A stretch of 64,000 nt of DNA from NCBI GenBank assembly GCA_013396655.1, contig WBMV01008587.1, positions 206,671 to 270,670 on the forward strand. Reading direction: 5' to 3'. A program made the position numbers and the translations under genes. The notes below the pieces were generated by a model that was given only the letters and a program-made list of their open reading frames with translations, was not told the origin of the DNA and searched no databases. This document shows, piece by piece, positions 1-9,195 of the stretch; position 1 is the stretch's first letter; each line of letters opens with the position of its first letter. Source of the stretch: Campylorhamphus procurvoides. Taxonomy: Eukaryota > Chordata > Aves > Passeriformes > Dendrocolaptidae.

Positions 1-172
1 TGCTTTGCCCGTGGTATTAATCAAAGCTCCTCTTTCGGTTGTTATCTCTAGCCGTAAATTACTAGCTGGTTTTCTTTTCTTCCCTCTGGAAGGTGCAAGG
101 GGGTGGGGGGAGGCCTTGAAGGAGTTTTGCTGGACATCAGGCATTTATCCAGGGTCTAACCACGACAACTTG
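1..172. other. Unannotated left edge
   Basis: No gene or recognisable repeat is visible before the CR1 3' end. A short G-rich run (about 99-113) is the only notable composition. Confidence 0.5.
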
Positions 173-1262
173 TCATAGAATCACAGCACATGCTGAGTTG
201 GAAGGGACCTATCAGGGTCACTGAGTCCAATCCAATCCTTACATGGGACACTCCAATAATCACACTGTGTGCCTGAACGCACTGTCCAAGTGATTCTTGA
301 ATTCTGGCATGTGTGGTGATGTGACCGCTTCCCTGATGAGCTAGTTCCAGCACCAAACTGCCCTCTTATTTAAAAACTTTTTCTTGATATCCAAACTAAA
401 CTTTCCCTGAGACAGCTTCTTGCTGGTTCTTTGAGTCCTGTTACTGCTCATAAGAGTGAAGAGATTGGTACTTGCCCCTCTACTTCCCTTCATAAGGATG
501 TTGAAGACCATGATGAGGTCTCCCCTCATCTTCTCCAGGCTGAACAAATCACATGACTTCAGTCAGTGCTCATAAGGCTTCCTTTCCAGACCCTTCACCC
601 TCATCATAGCTCTCCTTTGGATGCTTTCTAACACTCAGCTGTCTTTCTTGTATTCTGGCACCCAAAACTGCACACAATATCCAAGGTGAGGCCGCCCCAT
701 TGCAGAGCAGAGCAAGACAGTCCCCTCCCTCAACCAGCTGGCAATGCTTTGCCTGATGCCCCCCAGGACACGGTTGGCCCTCCTGGCTGCCAGGGCACTG
801 CTGACTCATATTAAATTTTCCCTCAACCACAATCCCAAGGTCATTTCCTGGAGTGCTGCTTTCCAGCCTCTCATGCCCCAGTCTGTCCATATACCCAGGC
901 TTGTCCCATCTCAGGTTGGAATCCAGCACTTTCCCTTGTTAAACTCCATAGAGTTGGTGATTGCCCATCTCTCTACAGTGTTGGGGTCTCATTGCAGGGC
1001 CTCTCTGCCCTCAAGGGAGTTGACAGCTCCTCCCAATTTATTGTCATCAGCAAACTTAGTACTCCTTTTTGTCCTGCATCTAGGTTGTTACTGAAGATGT
1101 CGACTAGAACTAGGCTGAAGATCGGGTCCTGTGGAACCCCACTAGTGACTGGATGCCAGCTTGAAGTTACTCCATTCGCTATAAACCTTTGTGCCGACCT
1201 GTGAGCCAGTTGCTCACCCATCACGTCCAGAAGAATACTGTGAAAGACTGTATCAAATGCTA
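173..1262 (-). mobile_element. CR1 LINE, 5'-truncated, CR1-Y/F-like
   Basis: The plus strand shows a CR1 retrotransposon in antisense. It starts at the typical CR1 3' terminus (a degenerate octamer tail, 'tcatagaatcacag', followed by 'gttggaagggacct') and runs back through the 3' UTR into the reverse-transcriptase part of ORF2. Broken minus-strand reading frames cover 570-929 and 973-1224. The second still carries the VTSGVPQ block of the CR1 reverse transcriptase near residues 26-32. The catalytic FADD box survives at DNA level (1043-1054) but in a different frame, so the copy has frameshifts and is dead. The similarity fades after about 1262, which I take as the truncated 5' end. The subfamily is assigned from memory of the consensus, and the boundaries are good to tens of bases. 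Confidence 0.9.
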
Positions 1263-1746
1263 CTTCTGTCCTTCTTTCATCTGTCCCTCTCTTCTATGTT
1301 TTTACCTTCCGTGGGTGTTGAACCCCACTGTTCAGCTAATGCNTAAACTCCATAGAGTTGGTGATTGCCCATCTCTCTACAGTGTTGGGGTCTCATTGCA
1401 GGGCCTCTCTGCCCTCAAGGGAGTTGACAGCTCCTCCCAATTTATTGTCATCAGCAAACTTAGTACTCCTTTTTGTCCTGCATCTAGGTTGTTACTGAAG
1501 ATGTCGACTAGAACTAGGCTGAAGATCGGGTCCTGTGGAACCCCACTAGTGACTGGATGCCAGCTTGAAGTTACTCCATTCGCTATAAACCTTTGTGCCG
1601 ACCTGTGAGCCAGTTGCTCACCCATCACGTCCAGAAGAATACTGTGAAAGACTGTATCAAATGCTACTTCTGTCCTTCTTTCATCTGTCCCTCTCTTCTA
1701 TGTTTTTACCTTCCGTGGGTGTTGAACCCCACTGTTCAGCTAATGC
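940..1746. repeat. Exact 403-bp tandem duplication (940-1342 and 1344-1746)
   Basis: Bases 940-1342 recur at 1344-1746 with no difference that I can find, at an offset of 404. Both copies translate to the same 83-residue minus-strand frame (973-1224 and 1377-1628). Each unit contains about 320 bp of CR1 reverse-transcriptase sequence plus about 80 bp of non-CR1 flank, so the duplicated block crosses the CR1 5' boundary and is not two CR1 insertions. The copies meet at the single N in the window. An unmerged contig overlap is the simplest explanation; a very recent real duplication is the alternative. Confidence 0.95.
1343..1343. other. Single ambiguous base (N) at the duplication junction
   Basis: This is the only N in the window and it lies exactly between the two 403-bp units. 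A one-base gap here suggests that two contigs with an unresolved overlap were joined. Confidence 0.9.
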
Positions 1747-4700
1747 TTAATCTTTTCTTTCTGAGAAAATGCAGGGAAAAAATAGTGAAGGATATTCTAA
1801 TAAATGGCTCAGCTGTAGAATACAAACAGTTCAGTGAAACACAAGAGAGGGGAGTAAGGTTTACAGACCAGGTGCATCTAGTGAGGAGTAAAAGAACATC
1901 TCACAGTATTTACTTGAAGACATGTTTACTTGAAGAGATGTTCTTTTACCCTGTGATATTTGAAATTGTAGCAATCACAGATTAATAGAAGTCAAGAAAC
2001 TTGAGCACATCTGTAAGTCCAGCAGCACATTTCATTGAGGATTTTTAGTGATGGGTTGCATCAGTAAATTTAGGTGTTCAACCTTTGTCAATGACTTTTA
2101 GGAACTAGACATCCCTGATCTTTTGCAAACCAAAACTTTCCTTTCCCTTTACTTTCATTACAATGTTCAATTCAATCACCAATGCATCCTTCTCTTTTGT
2201 CCCTCAGCAGTACCACAGCACTAACCATAGCAGTAATAATAAAAATAATAGGAATATTAAATAGTGTCATGGACTTAATGGAGCATTTGATAATTTAAAT
2301 CATAAAGTGCTTTGCATTAATTTTTCACAATAAACAGAAATAGACTATTGTAGGTATATTGTGCTCCAGGGGCAAAGGGGAGAGATGCACTGGGTGTCAC
2401 AGTGGAGCAGAGTGGGCAAAGCATTTCTGCTGCACATAAGGATACCCTTAGCGTCACTTACAAGTAGGGTAAAAGGTCCAGTTGCCAGGTTCCATTTGCT
2501 GTATATTGAGTTTGAATCATGTCATGACATTTGTAATCAACAGACTGCCCAGATCCTACAATCACCCTGGTTTAAATGTCAAGGTCAGGTTGACAGGGAA
2601 AGTAAATAGACAACATCTGATATCTGCAAAAATAAGAAACTTTCATTGATGTCAGGGCAGTAGTTCTTTGAGATTTTAGTCCTCTGTCACCAGAAATGGG
2701 AACAATATTCACTTCATCACTGAGATATTTTCTGGAATGCACAAACATTTTCTTGACATCTCTATTTTCAAATATAATAGATTTTTAGCTTGTCTATTCT
2801 TTAAGCCAGGGAAATGATAACCCTTTGTCCATGAAGTTTGTAAGAGTTCAACAGTGACAGAAGAAGGCACTGCAGATCCTTCACAGGAGTTTGTTCAGTT
2901 ATAGAATTGAAATCTAAATTTGAAAATTTTTACTTACCAGCGGTTATCCCATGTGAAATAGATAAGGATTCTTGGTGAAATAAAGCATTAGTTCTTATAT
3001 AATTGGCTAGTAGATGCTCTGAAAATTTATTTTCCAGTGAGATGGCACTCTACTTTCTGCACAGCCATTGACAAGGAAATGCTTCGTAACTAAAACCACC
3101 TGTATGGGTGACCACTTCTCTCTCCAGCAAATGTCGTCTTTTATGCCAAGGTGTTTGCTAACAAGCTTATGCTTGTTCCTTGCAGAAGGGCAGTTTTTGC
3201 AAACAGTGGTGCCAATTTTTTTTTTAAGGCACACTCTTAAAAACACTGCTGTGTGAGTATTGCTAGGACACTGATCCTTCCTTTATATTATGAATTCTGG
3301 TTAAATCAGAGAACCATCGGTCAGATCTGGTGTGGTGTGGTATAGGTAATAGTATCAGAGCTCATCTCCCACAATGCTAAGGCAATTCAGGGAATTCAAC
3401 TTTCTTACATATTTCAATTGTACTAATGCATGAAAAATGAATTGTACAGTGCTGAATGATTGTTTTCTCTTTGGTTTAGACCAGCTTTCTTTTTTTTTTC
3501 CCCACCAGATATTATGTCTACTATGTCTTTAACCTTTGCTAAAGCAGTGAAACTGCTTCTGAAATCTTATGATTATATGAGTGCCAAAAAATAGGACTGA
3601 CAATAAAACCCTCAGTGAAAAGCATGTTGTAAAACAAAGTTGTTTTCATGTACCTAATAGAGAATATTACACATCTAAAAAAATAAACATTTGGACTGCA
3701 ATTTGAGAACATATTAATTACTGCCATACATACAACCCTACACTTCTTCCATCTGCTTGACATTTAAATTGTACTTTTTAATCATATTTTATTTCTTTTT
3801 GTAATTTTTTGTAAGTATGACAGGGTATGATCATATCAGTTTAAGAACATAAACCAGGGTTCTCTATATCTGAAATTTGATTAACACTATGTTGGAGACG
3901 TTGAAGAAAATAATTAGACCAAGACTATCTCAAATGTGGATGGCAAAAGTTGGACAGCTGCATTCCTGTCTCAGTGTTTGGCTAAAGAGGAGATTGGTTT
4001 TCCTGTCTTGTCTGCCTATCCATTTGATATGGAGCTGGCTTTTGTTGTGAATCCCATCCCTTTTGCTGTATCAATACCTTGTCCCAAAGCCAACAGGACT
4101 TTCAAGTCCATTAGATTTGCAAACCTCATCTGTTTGTTTGTGCAGATGGAATATTGCTGGATACAACACGAACTTTGAAAAGACCATTGTTGATTTATTG
4201 GTGTATATTTATTGACTGCTTGGTGGTTTCTCAGCAGCAGTTGTCAAACAATATGTTGGATACTTTTCCTAGTTAGAGCAACTTTCTGTACAGCAATTCA
4301 CTGGACTTTGTATGCATAGATCTAGGACTGAGACACTCAACAAGAGATTTATCACATGTAATAAGACTCAAATAATTATTAAAAAATAGACCTTCTGACT
4401 TCATGAGAAAATATTACAACCTAGTGAAATTCAGCTAAGCTGCAATGGACTTGACAAAACCTGCATATCTGTTTATTCTATCAAATAATGTGGCCTAGCA
4501 AGACTTGAAATGTGATAACACTATTTGACATGATTTTGCAGTCAGATATTTACCACTTAATGGAAAAGGAAGCCTCCTGTTCTTTAGTGTGGGGTGTCAG
4601 ATCCTCAGGACTAACCTGGTGAGAGAATGAGAACCACAGTGGCTCTGTGACTCCTTTATCCTCAGGCCTTCAGGGATCTCACTATTTTCACGGTGGTGCA

Positions 4701-6006
4701 GAGCAAATTTAGCAAGTCAGGCAACCTAGTTCAGCTAAATACAGTCCACATTACTTGCTGGAAATACTCTCTGTGCTCCAATTATCTTCAGTCTTCTTAA
4801 CAGATTTCTGAGTCCTTCAGGATTTGCTTCAGCATAAAACTCTGTAAATAATTAAATGTGTTGCTTACAATAAAAATTTTTGGGTTGTCCTGTAAGTACT
4901 TATCCTTCTGTGGTTTTACTGAGAAAGACATGCTATTCTTAGGTAGGGCTGTGCAATCAACATGAAGAAATAAGTGACATATAAGTGACATTTTACAGCT
5001 TTTCAACCACTAACACTGGTTGGTTCATTCCTATCTTATAGATGGAATTTCTATATCAAAGACAAATCTCAGTGTCCTGAGCAAAATATCTCACCAATTT
5101 CATGGCTGTAATAGAAATGAGGCATTACCAGATTTTTCAGATTAAGATCTTACTTCCCTGGTTGCTCTTTTAATGTGCTCATCAGTCAGCCTACATGCTG
5201 AACAAGAAGATATTTGAAGCAGCGTCTGATAAACAACTTTATTCCTTGCAAGGAGTTGAGAATATCTTCTCCCAGCATAAGGCATGTCTTGTTAAAGAAC
5301 CACAGAGGGGGTATTTGAGGACATTTTTGCCTTTCTCCATTTCAGCATGTCATAAAAGGTTTCAGGAAATCAGGAACAGGCAGAAAAGGAAGTTTTTTGT
5401 TTCTTGGATGTCAAATGAGCTGAGAACAGAGAAGCAAGGGGTGGAAATCACCACAGAGGTTACATTTGCAAAGGAGAAATTATATAGGTTTTAAGGAAAG
5501 TTTATAGGCTGCAAAGGCTCTGCCAATGTACTAAGACTTGCCAGTTCTCATATCAAAAACTGATAAATCTTTTTGTATGCAGTATATATCTGCAGATAAA
5601 ATAATTTCATATACTTAAAGCACTGCTATCTGGAACAACTTTGATTTGAGCTGGGCTTGCAGCTGAAAAATAGTAAAGACTCGTTAAAAATTTTACTATT
5701 TCTGACTTGTCCAAATTGTCTGCATATGTTTTTATATTTAGGATGATGATGATAAACACAATGGTGTTTCTCAGCTGCTCCTCAGATCAGCTGCAGTTTC
5801 ACGCAACATTAAGGACATAGGGCATATGCTGCCACCTGGGTTAGCTTTCATGGATATTTGGTCTTACTTTTCTATCATTCAGCCTTGCTTTTCAGGATTT
5901 GTTTTTGCAGCATGGTAACAGCCTAAGTAAAAAGGCTGATTTGGCCATGTGAGATCATATAATGATAACTTAAATCACTGTCTGCTAAAGAGATTGTGCT
6001 CCCAAA
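1747..6006. other. AT-rich intergenic or intronic stretch without genes
   Basis: Reading frames here are short and scattered, without recognisable domains or paired splice signals. Apart from the hairpin at 1888-1949, a T-run near 3490 and short direct repeats (for example 'ataagtgacat' near 4975-4990), I see no structured element. Very old decayed repeats may be present below my ability to recognise them. Confidence 0.5.
1888..1949. repeat. 14-bp perfect inverted repeat with nested 12-bp direct repeat
   Basis: GTAAAAGAACATCT (1888-1901) is exactly reverse-complemented at 1936-1949, giving a 14-bp stem and a 34-nt loop. Within the loop, TTTACTTGAAGA occurs at 1909-1920 and again at 1925-1936. 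No known transposon ends are recognised. A template-switch mutation or a small palindromic insertion could produce this pattern. Confidence 0.8.
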
Positions 6007-6232
6007 ATCATAGAATTGCAGAATACCAGGTTGGAATGATACCTCAAGGATCATCTGGTCCAACTGTTCTTGGCAAAAGCACAGTCTCAACAAGATGGCC
6101 CAGCACCTTCTCTGGCTCAATCTTAGAAGTGTTCAGTTTTTGGAGAATCCATCATTTCTCTGGGGAGTTTATTCCAGTGGATGATTGTTCTTTTTGTGAA
6201 ATTTTTTTCTCTTTTGTATAATCAGAACCTTC
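6007..6232 (-). mobile_element. CR1 LINE, 3' part (left of the LTR insertion)
   Basis: The plus strand reads as the antisense CR1 3' end, starting 'atcatagaattgcagaat' and followed by the 'ggttggaatgatacctcaaggatcatctgg'-type 3' UTR block. It continues up to 'aatcagaacctt', where the retroviral LTR starts. The CR1 text resumes right of the LTR at 6790 at the place expected from the consensus, so both pieces are one element. Confidence 0.88.
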
Positions 6233-6789
6233 TGTTATGGGTTGACCACGGCTGGATGCCAGGTGCCCACTAAGCTGCTCTATCGCTCTCCTTCCCAGCT
6301 GGACAGAGGAGAGACAATAAGATGAAAAATGACTCGGAGGTTGAGATAAGGCAAAAGCAAAAAGTTTGAAGCAAAAACAAAAGTTAATGTGTGCACAAGC
6401 AAAGGGGAAAATAACAAGGCTTATTCTCTACTTCCCATCAGCAAGCAATGTTCAGCCACTTCCTGGAAGCAAGGCTTCAGCACACATAGAGGTTTGTCAG
6501 CAGGAAGATGTTGTAAACAATGAATGTTCCCCCTTCCCCCTCCTTTCCTTAGCTTTTGTATTTGAGTTGACATCATATGATATGGAACATCCCTTTGGTT
6601 ACTTTGGGTCAGCTGGCCTACTGATGTCCAGGATCTTGCCCTCAGTGGGGGAAAATGCTGTGCCAGCACTGCTCAGCAGTACCCCACACACTGGTGTGTT
6701 ATCAACACCGTTCTAGCTACCAATGCAAAGAACAGCTCTGTGAGGGCTGCTGTGGGGAAGCGAACTCTCTCTCAGTCAGACCCAGCACA
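6233..6789 (-). mobile_element. ERVL-like endogenous retrovirus solo LTR nested in CR1
   Basis: This 557-bp segment interrupts the CR1. Read on the minus strand it starts TGTGCTGG and ends with a CCATAACA-type end, that is TG...CA. Its internal landmarks are shared with a common bird ERVL-type LTR: 'ggtgttgataacacac', 'tgagcagtgct', 'ccaaagggatgttccatat' followed by 'catatgatgtca', and a 3' end resembling the '...taaaccacgaca' class. The known LTR class is recalled, not searched. No gag, pol or env sequence is present, so it is a solo LTR left by LTR-LTR recombination. The 5-bp flanks (ccttc on the left, tctcc on the right) do not match exactly, so any target-site duplication has decayed. It is younger than the CR1 it interrupts. 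Confidence 0.82.
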
Positions 6790-8130
6790 TCTCCCCAGGA
6801 GTAATTTTTAACCATTAGCTCTCTTTTCCGTGTGACTCCTGATAAAATGAGAGTTTCCATGTTGTTTGTAGCCACCCTTCAAATACTGAAACATAGAAAT
6901 AAGATCCCTTCTAAGCCCTCTTTTCTCCAGGCTGAAAAAATCCAGTTCCCTCAGTTGTTCCTCACATGGCAGGTTTCCCAGGCCTTGGATCATCTTTGTG
7001 GCCCTTCTCTGGGCCCTCTCCAACCCACCCACAAATTTATTTTTTTTTGGATAGGGAGGACCAAAACAGAACACAGTATTTCAGGAGTTGCCGGACAAAC
7101 ACTGAGTAGAGTGGGATCATGTTTGCTGGTGATGCCCTTAATGGCACCCAGCAACCTGTCACCTTTCTGTGCCATAGCAGCACACTGGTCCCTCATACTG
7201 AAGTTTGTCCACCAGGAGCCCAGGTCCCTTTCCGCAGAGCTGCTCCCCAGCTGTGTAGATCCCAGCCAGTGCTCCACGTCTGTAGTATGCTTTCCCAGGT
7301 GTTTAGCAAAGAGCACCTTACACTCCTCCTTTTTGAACTTTGTGAGGTCCTCATTAGCCCACTCTTCCAGCAGGTCTTCCTGCAGGCTAGACACTTCCAA
7401 AGTGTCCAGTTCCTCTTGCTGCTTGTTGTCTTTGGCAAACTTCATCAAGTCACACTTGATCCCATCTTCCAGATCGCTTATGAATATAATAAACATCATT
7501 GGGTTCAATACTGATCCTTGGGGCACCCTGTCTGTGACAGATTGCCAGTTTGAAAAGGAGCTATTTACCATCACCCCTGGGTGCCACCTGCCAGCCTGTT
7601 GCTGACACATCATACTGACCACTTGTCCAGACCATAACACTACAGTTTCTTTAGGAGGAGGCTATGACAAACTGTATCAACAGCCTTGGAGAAATGTGGG
7701 TAGACAATGTCCACTGCTTGCCCTGCATCAACCAAGTTGCTTTGGTATAGAAGGTGATCAGGGAGACTGTTCTTCAAAAACTCCTGGCAGTTGCTGGATC
7801 CTCTGTCCTCTGCAGATGTTTACCATGGAATCCCTCTCAACAAGACTCTGAGTGAGCTCAAGTTTGCTCTTCTAAAACCCTCTCAAATTCAAACCCTTTG
7901 CCTTAGTACTAACCTTCAGCATGCTCAGGTGAGTCCCAAAATCCTCAGTACTGTAATCACTGTACTCAAGGCTCTTGTTAACTGAGATATCACAAAACAG
8001 AACTTCTTGGTTTGTGAGTAGGAAAATGTCAGCTTCTCTAATAAAAATGCTATCTTTCTCTATGATTTTTGTCAGTTATCTATGGATGCTCACTCTAAAA
8101 ATATTAGCAAGATTACAGAAATCACCAGGT
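6790..8130 (-). mobile_element. CR1 LINE, 5' part (right of the LTR insertion)
   Basis: Antisense CR1 resumes directly after the LTR with the 'actcctgataaaatgagagt' block and continues through 'ttctccaggctgaa' and 'ctctgggccctctccaa' into the ORF2 reverse transcriptase, well preserved to about 7790. From about 7790 to 8130 the sequence still resembles the upstream ORF2 region in antisense ('gtttgtgagtagga' near 8010) but is much more decayed. The 5' limit is therefore uncertain by a few hundred bases. With 6007-6232 the original insertion is roughly 1.6 kb. Confidence 0.82.
6808..7640 (-). pseudogene. Decayed CR1 ORF2 reverse transcriptase fragment
   Basis: Two overlapping minus-strand frames hold the C-terminal half of the CR1 ORF2 protein, the reverse transcriptase that copies its own RNA into the genome. 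The upstream frame (6990-7640, 216 residues) has the VPQGSVL block at residues 39-45 and the catalytic box at 68-73. The usual FADD is replaced by FAKD, losing one of the two metal-binding aspartates. The C-terminal part, with an ERAQRRATKM block and LFSLEKR-type ending (here FFSLEKRGLRRDL), continues in a different frame at 6808-7074, so at least one frameshift lies at about 6990-7074. The endonuclease domain is missing or unrecognisable. It is not a functional gene. Confidence 0.85.
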
Positions 8131-8147
8131 AGTTGGTTTTGGGGTTT

Positions 8148-8183
8148 TTTGTTTGTTTGTTTGTTTTTTGTTGGAGGTTTTTT
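8148..8183. repeat. T/G-rich low-complexity (TTTG)n tract
   Basis: Runs of T with three to four TTTG units, next to the decayed CR1 end. Confidence 0.75.
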
Positions 8184-8313
8184 TCTAGATGCTTGCACTG
8201 TTTATATTTCAAATACCTTGTGAAGGCAGGGGAAGAAGAGAATGTGGATATTCAGCAAATTTGTCACGGTAATATTCTGCCGCACTGAGATTCATCAATT
8301 CATAGATCTTTAA

Positions 8314-8377
8314 ATGATATGATATGATATGATATGATATGATATGATATGATATGATATGATATGATATATGATAT
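8314..8377. repeat. (GATAT)n pentanucleotide microsatellite
   Basis: Eleven uninterrupted GATAT units (8316-8370) are followed by an imperfect ATGATAT. The purity implies recent slippage and probably length polymorphism. Confidence 0.97.
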
Positions 8378-8683
8378 GTACAAACACAGTCAACTTCTAA
8401 CACTGAGGGAAAGAGTATGGAAAGAGACGGTGGAAAATCACCTACAGTTGACTATAGGTTAAGACTGCTGTTTTTCTCTCAGTGGGTCCAGGCAAAGGTG
8501 CAAAATACATCTCCTCTGCATGCTGGCTGAGAAAACCAGAGAGTCAGTGATGTTCAGAGCCACTTTGTTTACCAAGTTCAGCAGGTCCAGTCAAGGCTGG
8601 GAGACTGGGCAGCTGGTACCTCCCGTCTGCTACTGCCTGAATTTCTCAACACCAGGCAGACATTGCTGAATGTATCTCCAAAT

Positions 8684-8717
8684 TAGTTCACCTCCCTAAT
8701 TAGTTCACCTCCCTAAT
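8684..8717. repeat. Perfect 17-bp tandem duplication
   Basis: The unit TAGTTCACCTCCCTAAT occurs at 8684-8700 and again, identical and abutting, at 8701-8717. Confidence 0.95.
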
Positions 8718-9009
8718 ATTTGCTAATCTGAGTGCCCAGTAGGCAATGTTCAGCAAGCTCGGATTTTGGTTTGCATCTGCAGAGGAAGGAGTACATAGCC
8801 CAATATTGCAAAACATTGCAGATTAAGAGATCAGGTTCTGAGTACTGCTGTATTTCTTTTGAGCAAAACATGAAGATAGGTCACAGTACCCTTCCAAGAG
8901 AGCACACAGTAGATGTGCTCTCTAGTTGTCTCATCTTTTAAACTATTTTCCTTTTCCTATTTTCAGTTTTATTTCCTGTATCAAGTATTTTTCCACATTT
9001 TAAAACTTA

Positions 9010-9195
9010 AATATGGTCACATTGTTTGGGTATCTTCTTTTAATTATCTTTCTACTTGAGATTATTGTAGAGATCATAACTATTGATTATAAGTAGTAGT
9101 ATGCTTTCCTGAATATTGAGTAGCCAGCACTGAATTTTGCAACCTCCCTGTTTCCATCAATCCCGATATACTACATTGCAAAATGTGACCATATT
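9010..9195. repeat. 14-bp inverted repeat flanking about 158 bp
   Basis: AATATGGTCACATT (9010-9023) is exactly inverted at 9182-9195. A second inverted pair lies inside (ATTTTGCAA at 9134-9142, TTGCAAAAT at 9177-9185). This could be a decayed MITE, but no target-site duplication is evident and I recognise no family. Confidence 0.6.

Noticed and set aside
6366..7605. Long plus-strand frames (116, 257 and 131 residues)
   Set aside because: They are antisense shadows of the LTR and of CR1 ORF2, which reads on the minus strand.
8209..8403. Frame with repeated HIISY residues
   Set aside because: Direct translation of the (GATAT)n microsatellite.
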